Made by a program: the position numbers and the translations under genes. Source: Sulfolobus sp. S-194 (GTDB lineage: Archaea; Thermoproteota; Thermoprotei_A; Sulfolobales; Sulfolobaceae). Taken from it: DNA of 64,000 nt. Of this stretch, positions 27,798 through 37,106 are shown piece by piece; the stretch's first letter is position 1; each line of letters begins with the position of its first letter. The notes below the pieces were generated by a model, which worked only from the letters and a program-made list of their open reading frames with translations, was not told where the DNA came from and did no database searches. The stretch lies in NCBI RefSeq assembly GCF_012222305.1, contig NZ_CP035730.1, positions 1,887,501-1,951,500 of the forward strand, given 5' to 3'.

Positions 27798-28348
27798 GAT
27801 TTTGCATTAAACATGACAAGCTTAAAAACCTTTTTAAGTAGATTCGTCGTCTTAGTTTCTTTCGAGCGTGTACAGAGTCTCATTTACTTATTATAAAAAG
27901 TCACATAAAGTACAGGTTCCTCAAAGGATTGAACTAAAGCATCAAGGAGAGTTAATTTATAAAAGAAGCGAGGAAAACACATATCGATAAAACTTCTAAA
28001 CCTTTTGAAGATAGTGAAAGAGCCCAAAAAGAAACCGCATTCTGATTATGATCTTTTAAAAAGAGACAATCATTGTTAAAGACTACGAGCAAAGTGTTTA
28101 CTCTTTATTTATTAAAAATTTTTCTATCAGAGTTAGGCATAAATAAACTTTTTTAACTAGATAAAAACTCGGCTGATAAGAATATATGAATGAGAAGATA
28201 TATATAGACCATTTATTAGAAAACGAAAAAATCTTACTTTACGGTAGATCCAAAATCGTTTTACAAAAAAATCTGACTGGATAATATCGAGTTAAAAGAA
28301 GTTAATGGAATTTATAACTATATTAGGAGTTCGATAAATTGGAGAAAG
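27798..28348. other. Intergenic region between PaREP1 remnant and ISH3-type element
   Basis: About 550 bases, AT-rich. A 33-codon frame at 28186-28287 (+, starting MNEKIYIDHLL) may be a broken N-terminus. No IS end, RNA gene or repeat was recognised. Confidence 0.35.
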
Positions 28349-29470
28349 GTTTAAGGTGAGGGAGATGTGGTATTACCACGTGAGTAAGTGAGATGGTAAC
28401 ACCAGTTCTCCCTCACCAACAACAAATAGGATATAAATTACTTTCCATGCTGAACTTCAAGGGAAAGAAGGCAGAGGAGGTAGCAAAAACTCTCATCTCC
28501 GCGTGCTTGTGGAACGACTCTGTAGAGAACAAGTCCAGAGCGTATGACGTATCCCCACAGACCGTGAGGAATTACGTAGAGAAGCAAGGGATGGAAGTGA
28601 TTGAAAAGCTCTTGGAAAGAGCTAGGAAAATATCCTTGGAGATATTAAAGGGAGTAAAGGAGATAGATCTTTCAATAGACTGGACAACCAAGACGTGGTA
28701 CGGGAGACCAGTGAAAGGGAGCTCTGAAAAAGGAAACTCGTGGAACTACGCAACAACCAAGTATAAGGGGAAAGTACTTTTACTTGCCTTTATTCCGCAA
28801 GTGAACGGTATGACTAAGGACGAGATAGTGAAGGTTCTTGTGGAGCAAGTAATGGCAATGGGATTCAAGATAAGGTTGATAACTCTTGACGCTGGTTTCT
28901 ATACAGTTGATGTGCTCAATTTCGTTTCACAGTTTAAGTATATAATTGCTGTGCTTGTTGGGGATGTTAAGGTGTATGAGGAGTTTGACGGGGATTACAC
29001 AACTAATAGTAAGAGGCATAGGAGGGATGAGCAGGTCAAGTTCAGGCTTCTCGTGTACAGCAAGGAAAAAGTGAGGAGGAAGAGTCTTGTTTATTTTGCT
29101 AGGGCTACTAACCTAGACCTATCCAAGAGGGAAGTGCTGAAGTTGTACAATAAGGTAAGGAGTCCCATAGAGACGTCTTATAGGAACATTAAGGCTTTTC
29201 TTCCATTTACTGGTTCTACTAAGTTTGTTTTTCGCACGTTGATCTTCGTGCTGGCCCTTGTACTCTACTCCTTATATACCATATTCAAGGGTACCGTGCG
29301 GAGGGAAAAGTTCAGATTGCTCCTAATACTCTTGTTTTCTGATGATTTATTCTATCTAAAAGATTTTCTATTTAAATCAATAGAACTGCTTATTAATAAT
29401 ATAGATTTATTTTCAAGGAGGTGATTTTGGGTCTACCGAGAAGGGGCGAGGCTTGCTATTCATTTTGTCA
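28349..29470 (+). mobile_element. ISH3-family (ISC1225/ISC1439-like) insertion sequence
   Basis: The left end carries an inverted repeat around the transposase start (ggtgaggga ... tccctcacc). The transposase is open throughout. After it, a stretch 29423-29470 (gattttgggtctac...) recurs at 30612-30660, and the left end recurs inverted at about 30455-30530, which marks both as element ends. Exact boundaries and a target duplication could not be fixed by eye. Confidence 0.65.
28393..29424 (+). CDS. ISH3-family DDE transposase
   Basis: 343 residues, full length for the family. The N-terminal helix-turn-helix region includes YDVSPQTVRNYVEKQ. The DDE residues are in LSIDWTTKTWYG, LITLDAGFYTVDVLNFV and RSPIETSYRNIKAF. 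It appears intact. The remnant at 56.6-57.2 kb is a relative with the same phrases (SPQTVRNYV, LDAGFYSVDVINYL). Confidence 0.85.
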   Translation: MVTPVLPHQQQIGYKLLSMLNFKGKKAEEVAKTLISACLWNDSVENKSRAYDVSPQTVRNYVEKQGMEVIEKLLERARKISLEILKGVKEIDLSIDWTTKTWYGRPVKGSSEKGNSWNYATTKYKGKVLLLAFIPQVNGMTKDEIVKVLVEQVMAMGFKIRLITLDAGFYTVDVLNFVSQFKYIIAVLVGDVKVYEEFDGDYTTNSKRHRRDEQVKFRLLVYSKEKVRRKSLVYFARATNLDLSKREVLKLYNKVRSPIETSYRNIKAFLPFTGSTKFVFRTLIFVLALVLYSLYTIFKGTVRREKFRLLLILLFSDDLFYLKDFLFKSIELLINNIDLFSRR

Positions 29471-29551
29471 TACTTCTAACGTTATAGCCAGAGTTGAGAT
29501 TATTAAGTGTGGTGTAAATACATTAAATATCTCAGTTAAGGATATTTAATT

Positions 29552-29899
29552 ATGACTGAACTTATTGAGAAGGGTAAACAGAGCTTTCACTTAGCTGAAG
29601 ACGCTTTAGCTAAAGGCTATTACTGGCTATCATGTTTTCTCTTTCATCAGTCCGTGGAGTTAAGCTTGAAGGGAATTTTAGAGGCCACAAAGAACACTCA
29701 TCCATTTTCACACAACCTTACTGAACTGATCAAGGAGCTCGGCCTACCAGTTCCTCCTGACATATTGCAAGCTTGTGTGAACTTAAACCCACATTACATC
29801 TCTGCGAGGTACGCTATGTTCTCCTACTACCAAAGAGAGGACGCTGAAAACTGTAAGAAGAACGCCGAGGTGATCCTTAAGTGGTTGAAGATCTTCTAA
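29552..29899 (+). CDS. HEPN-domain protein
   Basis: 115 residues with the four-helix HEPN pattern: AKGYYWLSCFLFHQSVELSLKGILE, then HPFSHNLTELIKEL and RYAMFSYYQREDAENC. HEPN proteins paired with minimal nucleotidyltransferases act as toxin or substrate partners. A clear RNase motif (Arg-x4-6-His) is not visible. Its gene overlaps the nucleotidyltransferase gene by 19 bases. The surrounding region is a mobile-element graveyard. Confidence 0.85.
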   Translation: MTELIEKGKQSFHLAEDALAKGYYWLSCFLFHQSVELSLKGILEATKNTHPFSHNLTELIKELGLPVPPDILQACVNLNPHYISARYAMFSYYQREDAENCKKNAEVILKWLKIF

Positions 29900-30300
29900 G
29901 AAGTATTAACCAAAGGCTTGAGTCGCAGTTTTCAGAGTTCCTAAATGAGTTAATCAAACTCTACCCTTCTTCTACTATTGTGCTCTTCGGTAGCAGAGCT
30001 AGCGGAAAAAATAGGCCTAACAGTGATTTCGATGTAATACTCTTTATAGAATGTGATAACCCTTTACATAAGATGATAGAAATTTACTCAAAAACACAGC
30101 CAACATTCCCGATAGATATTATAGTCATAAGACCTAGTGAAGTAAATGAGAACAATGTGCACTTATCCCATATGTTATATTACGGTTACAAAGTCCTTCA
30201 CGACGGTTTAGGTCTAAAGACGAAAATAGAAGAAATGGTTATAAAGAACTTGGAAAGAGTTAGAGAAATAGCAAAATACGATGATAAGAAAAAACAATAG
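29881..30300 (+). CDS. Minimal nucleotidyltransferase (MNT, KNTase-like)
   Basis: 139 residues from a GTG. The DNA polymerase beta-like motif reads LFGSRASGKNRPNSDFDVILF with the GS and DxD residues, and a third acidic residue lies in FPIDIIVI. MNT antitoxins modify HEPN toxins by adding nucleotides, so this pair is a likely toxin-antitoxin module. The start lies within the end of the HEPN gene. Confidence 0.87.
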   Translation: MVEDLLRSINQRLESQFSEFLNELIKLYPSSTIVLFGSRASGKNRPNSDFDVILFIECDNPLHKMIEIYSKTQPTFPIDIIVIRPSEVNENNVHLSHMLYYGYKVLHDGLGLKTKIEEMVIKNLERVREIAKYDDKKKQ

Positions 30301-30657
30301 TTCCTCTATTACCCACTATCTAAGCACAGTATTCAACAGTAAACTTTTTGGTCAGACCTCAGCCGTAATCTGGCACGTTATATAAAATATATTAGTCAGC
30401 GCTGTGTAATACAAAGCTTCTTTCCCTTGAAGTTTAGTATGGGAAGTGATTTATATTTGTTGTTGGTGGGGGAGAGCTGGTGTTATTATCTTTCCTCTTC
30501 ACGTGGTGATCTTCCTCACCTTAACTTTAATTTATTGAGCTCTTAATAGTTATAAATTCCGATATTTTTTATGAATTCAATATTATCTTGTAAGAGTTAT
30601 TTTTGTAATATGATTTTGGGTCTACTGAGAAGGGGCGGGACTTGTCCTTCGTTTTTG
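30301..30657. other. Remnants of ISH3-type and IS110-like ends
   Basis: The stretch 30333-30390 resembles the 3' end of the IS110 elements (aacagtaaactttttggtca versus agtaataaacctttcggtca). From 30455 to 30530 lies an inverted left end of the ISH3-type element (ttgttgttggtggggga... cttcctcacctta), and 30612-30660 matches that element's right flank. No gene is present. Confidence 0.5.
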
Positions 30658-31092
30658 TCAGTATAGATCATATTCGCTTAATCCAGTAAACTCAAAATAC
30701 CCTGTGAAGTTCTTCATATCAATAATAATATTCTTTAATATTTCACTGTCTATTTCTCTGGGAAATATTTTCTCTTCATTAAGATTATGATCAATAACTA
30801 TACGAATGTACCTTTCAGCCCAGTCCTTTCTTTTTTCCTTCAATACAGAATTTCCATATTTTTCTATAAGTAAATGATCATTAGATAGAGGTTTAATGTT
30901 AATTCCCATTTTATCTAAAATCGGAAATACGTATTTGTCCTCGATTTTTGCATGCCAATTGACAATAAAATAATGAGTATTTTCTAGTATCTTCCATCCT
31001 AACTCTAAATTTAAGCACTCCCTAATCATTTGAAACCTTACTCTCAACACCGCATGCTCAAATTTTAATAGTGAAATTGGATCAGTTATCAT
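30658..31092 (-). CDS. Hemerythrin-like (HHE) protein
   Basis: 144 residues, a four-helix HHE cation-binding protein: LKFEHAVLR, NWHAKIEDKYVFP, SNDHLLIEKYG and IVIDHNLNEEKIFPRE supply the His/Glu iron ligands. Such proteins bind O2 or NO at a di-iron centre or repair iron-sulfur clusters. It lies near DUF488, a regulator and an NnrS-like gene, which would suit a nitrosative or oxidative stress role. It is cytoplasmic. Confidence 0.82.
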   Translation of the reverse strand: MITDPISLLKFEHAVLRVRFQMIRECLNLELGWKILENTHYFIVNWHAKIEDKYVFPILDKMGINIKPLSNDHLLIEKYGNSVLKEKRKDWAERYIRIVIDHNLNEEKIFPREIDSEILKNIIIDMKNFTGYFEFTGLSEYDLY

Positions 31093-31927
31093 AATAAAAG
31101 TTTATTCTAATATCTTATATACTTTATGAAGAAAACGAGAGATGTTTACCTTTTAAGTATTTAATTTTGTATCTCAAATAATTTTAAAGAAAGGAAACTT
31201 TTCTTATCTTATTCATAAAGTCAGATGCCTATATGGAGAGAATGAAGAGAAAGGATCAAAGAACAACCTGAATTATTACATTATCTAGTACAAACTCATA
31301 TATTGTCAATCATTTTACATTCTGAGACAAGTATGTTTTAAAAACTAGAAACAAATATTTTGACCATATTTATATAGATGATATTACTATTGATTTTCTT
31401 AAATCAAAAATTGTTATGGCCCATATAGGTAGATCCAACTATGTCCTTATAGCATTCCAATTAGTAGAAGGAGTGAGGCATAATATTATCATCAAGTTGT
31501 TCATATTTCTATAATTTTTAGTACATAGTAATGCATAAGTTTAATATTTGTCCTTGTTATTAAGAAAAAAAGGACATTTGTGGAGTTTCGGCAAGTCCCA
31601 TTCTACGTGGAGGATTTTACAAATTATACGGGCTATTGCAATGGAGTATAACCTATTCACTAATTGTCTCATAACTGTAATATTATTACAGCTATCCTTA
31701 TTTTTATCTTTATTCAGTATATAATTGGATTATTTCTTCATAGAATTATATTAATTCTAAGAGAAAATTACAATTGGCAAAGGAAACGTGAATCGTCCTC
31801 TGAAAGAGACTAGTAAGCTGAAGATTGTGTAGCAAGATTAATTATAATGTTTTATTCCTATACCCAGAAACACTACCTAATCTATTAGGGTTGCAATTTT
31901 AATGTCCTTTTAGACAAAAGAAAATAT
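31093..31927. other. 835-base intergenic region with no clear gene
   Basis: AT-rich. A stretch 31381-31515 (+) can be read as 44 codons (DITIDFLKSKIVMAHIG...) ending in a stop, perhaps the tail of a decayed gene. No IS ends or RNA genes were recognised. Confidence 0.35.
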
Positions 31928-32275
31928 ATGATAAAAATAAAGAGAATTTATGATCCCGTAGAAAAAGATGATGGAATTAGGATATTAGTTGATAGATTAT
32001 GGCCTAGGGGCGTTACGAAAGATAAAGTAGATGTATGGCTTAAGGATATAGCTCCTAGCGATGAATTAAGGACATGGTTCAATCATGATCCTAATAAGTG
32101 GGAAGACTTTAAGAAAAAATATTTTGAGGAACTTAGTAAGAATCCTAAGATCGATATTTTATTACAGCTAGTTAAAAAAGGGGGAAATGTGACCTTGCTT
32201 TATGCGTCTAAGTCACCGTATAATAATGCAGTAGCGTTAAAGGAATTTCTAGATAAGATATTTAAAGTAAGTTGA
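31928..32275 (+). CDS. DUF488 family protein
   Basis: 115 residues with the family hallmarks [23 protein letters not shown] near the start, [19 protein letters not shown], and TLLYASKS near the end. The structures known have a small alpha/beta fold; function is unknown. It is followed 13 bases later by the Bat-like regulator, so they are probably cotranscribed. Confidence 0.88.
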   Translation: MIKIKRIYDPVEKDDGIRILVDRLWPRGVTKDKVDVWLKDIAPSDELRTWFNHDPNKWEDFKKKYFEELSKNPKIDILLQLVKKGGNVTLLYASKSPYNNAVALKEFLDKIFKVS

Positions 32276-32288
32276 CTAGTTATAATAT

Positions 32289-32903
32289 ATGTCTAAATCA
32301 CCGTTTGAAGTTACAATATTAATAGAGGATCATCCTTGTGAGGTAATGAAGCTTATATCTACTATGGGTCTCAAGGCAAGCGTAGAAAACGTTAAGCTAG
32401 GAGACAATGTAACTGATCATATAGTGTTATTCGATAACAAGGTTAAAAATGAAGATGTGCTAAAACTTAAATCGGGTAATGGTAAGGTATTAAGGCTCTC
32501 AGAAAGCAGAATATGGGTTAGAACAAATGGTTGTTCTGTATGTAAAGTGCTTTATACCTCGGACGTTGTTGTAGAAAAGATAAAAGTTGTGAAAGAAAGA
32601 ACTTTACTCTATACTCTTCTAATTCCAAATACCTCTTCATTAAAGGAGTTCTTATCAAGGCTAACAAGTCAAGGAGTTAAGGTTACGGTAATAAGTACAA
32701 ATGAGATACCTGGTAATGAGTTAACTGAGAGACAAATGGAAATACTAAAATTAGCTTATAGATTAGGCTATTTCGATGACGATAGAGGCATAACTTTAAC
32801 TGAATTGGCTAATAGATTAAACGTTTCCGCACCAACTTTGGAGGAAATACTACGGAGGGCCTTAAGAAAAGTAGTCAAATATTATCTTGATAAAGTAGGA
32901 TAA
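32289..32903 (+). CDS. HTH_10 (bacterio-opsin-activator-like) regulator
   Basis: 204 residues. The C-terminal 55 residues match the HTH_10 domain: [42 protein letters not shown]. The N-terminal 140 residues form an alpha/beta sensor-like region with two Cys (CSVC, near residue 79) that could bind a metal or sense redox state. It lies between DUF488 and an NnrS-like gene and may regulate them. Confidence 0.8.
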   Translation: MSKSPFEVTILIEDHPCEVMKLISTMGLKASVENVKLGDNVTDHIVLFDNKVKNEDVLKLKSGNGKVLRLSESRIWVRTNGCSVCKVLYTSDVVVEKIKVVKERTLLYTLLIPNTSSLKEFLSRLTSQGVKVTVISTNEIPGNELTERQMEILKLAYRLGYFDDDRGITLTELANRLNVSAPTLEEILRRALRKVVKYYLDKVG

Positions 32904-33099
32904 AGCCCCTAGTTAGAGTAAATCTAGATAACTCGTTGATAGTTTAATGAAACTTTTCGAATAATATTATCAAAATTACTTAAATAGTAATCATGATAAT
33001 AGTTTCAAAAATTGATAGAAGTTAAAATGGCTCTATGGAAATTTTACACCTAATCTCTTAGGTATACTATATTAAACTCACTTAAACAAATCGAAACAT

Positions 33100-34137
33100 A
33101 TGAAGTTACCGTTATTACTTATGATTTCTGGAATCATACTTTTACTACTTGGAGGTATACCGGCAGTATTCGAATTTATGAATATGCAAGGATTCTTTAT
33201 GGATCCAACGAGTAGTTTATTTCCAGCACACTGGTTTATAATGATATATGGTTTCTTTGGTTCACTAATTGGGAATGAAATATTCGTAGCACTAAGCATA
33301 GAATGGAGTGGGAAATCTGCAGATAACCGAATGATAGCATCTTATCTAATATTTATAATCTTGGGTATAATCTCATTTTTATATAATCAACAGTTTGGGT
33401 TTATTTTTATCCTTATCGCAATGGCTATTTTGCTTTACTACTCACAAGAGTATCTTGGAAAATCAAGAATAGGATTAAACCCCACTGTTTATAATTGGCT
33501 GCTTTTCTATTCTCTAATGATAACAATTGCTGTGATCTCAATCCAAATTGGATTAGGTTATGCAATACCTTATTTGAATCTGATATTCCCAACAAGTATG
33601 ATATTTGCAGTCATGACTAGAGATATAGGATTAGTAACTAGAATTAAAATATCCAGTTCAAGAAATTGGGAAAACATATTAGCCTTTATTTTACTGGTTA
33701 TAGGGATGGGATTTAGGGAAAGTGTATTAATGGTCCTTGCTTGGGTTTTATCATTTCATGCTGCAGGACTTTACAGACCAAAGGGAAGAAGATACCCAAT
33801 ATTGCACCTAACTACTGCATGGATTTATTTACTGATTGGTTCTATTTTCATTTCGAACTATGATGTCTTCATCCACTCAATAGCAGTAGGTTTCCTTTTC
33901 AATACAGTTTTTGGGGTAGATGTCGTTTTAATGGATCTATTTGTTAATGCTTTTCAAAAGAGAGTTTCTGTAAAGCCTTCATATATCCCATTTTTCTTAC
34001 TTAATGTGGGATTAATCATGAGATTACTTTATGATTTCGGCTTTACCACACCAATTTTCATATTTGCCTCACCATTGCAGGGAATAGGAATTTTATCATT
34101 CTTTATTCTTACCTTAAGACAAGTGATCATTAGATGA
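33100..34137 (+). CDS. NnrS-like multi-pass membrane protein
   Basis: 345 residues and about ten membrane helices. FPAHWFIMIYGFFGSLIGNEI early on, FHAAGLYRP and HLTTAWIYLLIG in the middle, and IHSIAVGFLFNTVFGVDV later place membrane His residues as in NnrS, a heme/copper membrane protein tied to nitric oxide stress in bacteria. Assignment is moderate. With the hemerythrin-like gene it hints at NO or O2 handling. Confidence 0.55.
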   Translation: MKLPLLLMISGIILLLLGGIPAVFEFMNMQGFFMDPTSSLFPAHWFIMIYGFFGSLIGNEIFVALSIEWSGKSADNRMIASYLIFIILGIISFLYNQQFGFIFILIAMAILLYYSQEYLGKSRIGLNPTVYNWLLFYSLMITIAVISIQIGLGYAIPYLNLIFPTSMIFAVMTRDIGLVTRIKISSSRNWENILAFILLVIGMGFRESVLMVLAWVLSFHAAGLYRPKGRRYPILHLTTAWIYLLIGSIFISNYDVFIHSIAVGFLFNTVFGVDVVLMDLFVNAFQKRVSVKPSYIPFFLLNVGLIMRLLYDFGFTTPIFIFASPLQGIGILSFFILTLRQVIIR

Positions 34138-34379
34138 AATTATGTATTCTACTTCTTAGGAATATATCTTCCTATGCTGTTACATTAATACCCTTAATAG
34201 AGCTAAGTGTGTCCAATTATTTTATTTATTTCAAATTTAGTTAAAAAATTAGAAAGTCTCATCTTGTTAGTATCTTTTTTAACAAAAATTATTTATTAAC
34301 ATGATTTTCATAAAATCTTACGTTAAACTGAAAGCATTTTCTTTAATTTATATGATAAATATTACATTAACAATATAGG
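34138..34379. other. Intergenic region with a solitary IS6-type end
   Basis: At 34207-34223 gtgtgtccaattatttt matches the 24168-24179 end and the adjacent inner bases of the IS6-type element for 17 bases. It is a relic of another copy. Nothing else is seen. Confidence 0.45.
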
Positions 34380-34690
34380 AGTGGGTTGTTGAAATTGCTG
34401 AGGATTTTGGTGCTAACGTCATTAAGCCTGAGAACCTAACGAATCTTATTAAGAATGTTGATAAACCGCCAAAGGAGTATCGTGATAAGCTTTATCTGAT
34501 GCAGTATAGTAGGATTTAATATTAGATTGATTGGCAGGCTAAAAAGCATGGAATAATTGTCAAGTTTGTTAATCCCGGTTATTCTTCTGTGTCTTGTCCT
34601 AAGTGGGGTCCCTGACCCTCTCTACTTCCCCCCAGATGTATTCCAGAATCGATGAGGAAACTCTCGCCCTTCCAAGGCGATAATGAAGTC
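34380..34690 (+). pseudogene. TnpB (IS200/IS605-type) C-terminal remnant and right end
   Basis: Reading 34380-34612 gives [19 protein letters not shown], then stops, then DWQAKKHGIIVKFVNPGYSS and CPKWG, the Zn-finger region typical of TnpB. After that comes gtggggtccctgacc... cgaggaaactctcgccc, which looks like the right end of such an element. Several stops show it is dead. Confidence 0.65.
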
Positions 34691-34926
34691 AACATAAATT
34701 AAGATACTCTTAGAAGTTTCTAAGTTCTCTTCATAAATCTTATAATCTATCTAGTAGAGTGAATTTTTAATTATAATATAATTTACTAATACGATAATAA
34801 AGCTAGCCAAAAAAATAATGATTTTGGGAATATTATAGATTTATTAATAAAAGAAAATAAACTCTGTTAAAAGAAATTTAAGCAAAGCTTATAAAGATGT
34901 AATCCGTTGATTATAAAGGTGTCTAC
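34691..34926. other. Intergenic region before the solo module partner
   Basis: AT-rich, no gene recognised; it presumably holds the promoter of the next gene. Confidence 0.35.
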
Positions 34927-35184
34927 ATGGTTGAATTAGTAGATGTTAATGATGTAGAATCGCTTATGAAATTCTTTAATTTCTCTAAAAAGCTTATAAT
35001 TCCTATTAAAATCATTTCGGATAGAGAGAAGTTCTTTAATTATGTTCTTCCTAGGCAGGAGGCATTTTGCATTATAAGACCTAAGGATTACGAAATAGAG
35101 AGTGTGATTAAAGAGATAAGAAAAAATCCATTTTATATATTTATTTCTGAAAAGCTTAAGGACGAGTTAATATTACTTTACTGA
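34927..35184 (+). CDS. Paralogue of the small winged-helix-module partner
   Basis: 85 residues, strongly similar along its whole length to the protein at 14995 (about half of residues shared by eye, with KIISD-R-FFN, CII-P-DY-IE and SEKLKD). Here it stands alone, without a winged-helix or membrane partner, beside a dead TnpB element. It may be a stray copy of the module. Family unrecognised. Confidence 0.65.
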   Translation: MVELVDVNDVESLMKFFNFSKKLIIPIKIISDREKFFNYVLPRQEAFCIIRPKDYEIESVIKEIRKNPFYIFISEKLKDELILLY

Positions 35185-35641
35185 GAGAAAATATTTAGTT
35201 ATCACATTAGGAGGTATTTGATAGAAATCGAATAAATAGAAGCGTAAAAGCCCATGCGAGAACCGAAATGTAAGTTAGAGTTTAACTAATTAGAAATTGA
35301 AACATAACTTCATCTTGAGTATATAGAGTTAATTTCATATAGTTACAATGAATGCATAGAGGTAGCTAAAGTCCACAAAAACAACTCTCCAGCTTGAGGA
35401 AAAGCTTACATAACAACTTTCCTTGAGAACTAAACAAGAGATTAGGAAAACTTTCACAACTCCACCTTAAAATCCTCTTCATAATAATTAAAAATAATTT
35501 AGAAGTATTTAAAAGCTATGAGTAGGTATAACGAATATGAAAGTTAAAATATTCCAGTGTTATAAAAAGAATATTAAAGAATAAAATAAACATTTCATCA
35601 TTTAGATCTTTCATTGCATTTAACATATACAGTGTGTAATA
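35185..35641. other. 457-base intergenic region, nothing recognised
   Basis: AT-rich sequence with no open frame of note, IS end, or RNA gene seen. Confidence 0.35.
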
Positions 35642-37093
35642 CTAACGTAATTTAATAGAATCTTTGATTTTACCTTTTCTATTCAACTTTGATCTAATCC
35701 AAGATCTGAAATCGTAAAATATTATGTTATTATAAGGACAAGCTTCCACACAATCTCCGACACCTATGCATTTGAATGATTTGAATTCTCCATTCTTTAT
35801 GAAAGAAGCCCTCATATTTGTTAAACCTACTGGACAAGCAGATGCACAATCTACTGTTTTACAATTTAAGCACTGTTTTAGATCTCTAACTTTAAGTTTA
35901 AAAAACCCTAAATAACCGAAAAGTTGATTAAAAGATCCCCATGCGCATATTCCACTATTTACACACGCGTAATTTCCTAAAAACGGCATTAACATAAATT
36001 GGACATACCAAATTACGTTAAAATACAGGCTTGCATAAAATACTGTAGGATCATTGCCTAAAATTGAAAAATTTATAATACTCTCATAATTTAAGTACGA
36101 AAGAACGGCAAATACCAATAAAGAAGACCATGTTAAAATCATTACCCATTTATACCACGAGTTTAATCTTGAAGTCAAAGTTTTTCTTCCGATTTTTGAA
36201 GATCTGTTATACTTTTTCATAGAATCTAGAAATGTTCCCTGTAGCATATATGGTGCTGTACATGTTACAGAGCATATTTGCCTTGAACCAAACATAAATG
36301 ATAATATTGCAGTAACTACAAAAGTGCCTATTATACCATCAAATAAGTACGAAGGCTCTACGGGGCCATAAGTCCCAAGTCCGTTAAACCACATATAAGG
36401 AATATATTGCACTTCATTAGAAATTGGTGAGAATGATGGTAGGTAAATACTATAGAACGCATAAGCAAACATCATTAACAAATATCTTATCTTATTTTCC
36501 AGTTTGTTATACTCAATAACCCTAAATATTCCAAGTATTCCTAACCAGACTCCCATGTTTATCATAAACCATGAGCTTGCAGTTACTGAGGCAAATATGG
36601 ATAATGCTTCTAACAGTATAAAGGAGGAGCCGAATTGACTGAACAGTGAGAAAGTTGTTGTTAAATCTAGGAATCCACTTGCGAACCAGACTAATATGAA
36701 GGCTAAAAACAAAAGAAGAAAAGATACTTTTGAATTTTCTAAATAACTGATCTTTACCTTAATTTCCCTTTTAAGCCTAAAAATGCAGAATGAAAGTGGA
36801 ATTATGTAGGATAAAAGGACCAAGTTAGTTAGATTATATAATTCCTTAAAGAATAGTACAGCATATATAAACGATAGGATAATAAGAATTTCGATAAGTG
36901 TGTAAGGTTTATTCGTTGGCATAAGTCTCTGTAAATAAAGCCCTTGAAAGAGTAAGCCTATAAATATTAAAGTGAATATTACTGAGTATATTGGAAAGAA
37001 TATAATAATAGGAATTATAATTAAAGTCAAAATATATGATTTATTTAAAATTTTTAATGGAAAAGAAAAAATTAACTTATTTATCTTGTTCAT
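35642..37093 (-). CDS. Membrane-bound polyferredoxin-like protein
   Basis: 483 residues with about ten membrane segments in the first 390 and an iron-sulfur C-terminus: CLNCKTVDCASACPVGL and CIGVGDCVEACPYNN, two 4Fe-4S-type motifs. Additional Cys pairs in the membrane part (ICSVTCTAP and CVNSGICAWGS) recall NapH/CcoG-type proteins. It should carry electrons between quinones and the cell or its envelope. Its gene follows that of the secreted protein by 13 bases. SreD, a polyferredoxin from the sulfur reductase cluster, is a possible relative. Confidence 0.75.
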   Translation of the reverse strand: MNKINKLIFSFPLKILNKSYILTLIIIPIIIFFPIYSVIFTLIFIGLLFQGLYLQRLMPTNKPYTLIEILIILSFIYAVLFFKELYNLTNLVLLSYIIPLSFCIFRLKREIKVKISYLENSKVSFLLLFLAFILVWFASGFLDLTTTFSLFSQFGSSFILLEALSIFASVTASSWFMINMGVWLGILGIFRVIEYNKLENKIRYLLMMFAYAFYSIYLPSFSPISNEVQYIPYMWFNGLGTYGPVEPSYLFDGIIGTFVVTAILSFMFGSRQICSVTCTAPYMLQGTFLDSMKKYNRSSKIGRKTLTSRLNSWYKWVMILTWSSLLVFAVLSYLNYESIINFSILGNDPTVFYASLYFNVIWYVQFMLMPFLGNYACVNSGICAWGSFNQLFGYLGFFKLKVRDLKQCLNCKTVDCASACPVGLTNMRASFIKNGEFKSFKCIGVGDCVEACPYNNIIFYDFRSWIRSKLNRKGKIKDSIKLR

Positions 37094-37106
37094 AACTCAT
37101 CATCCT

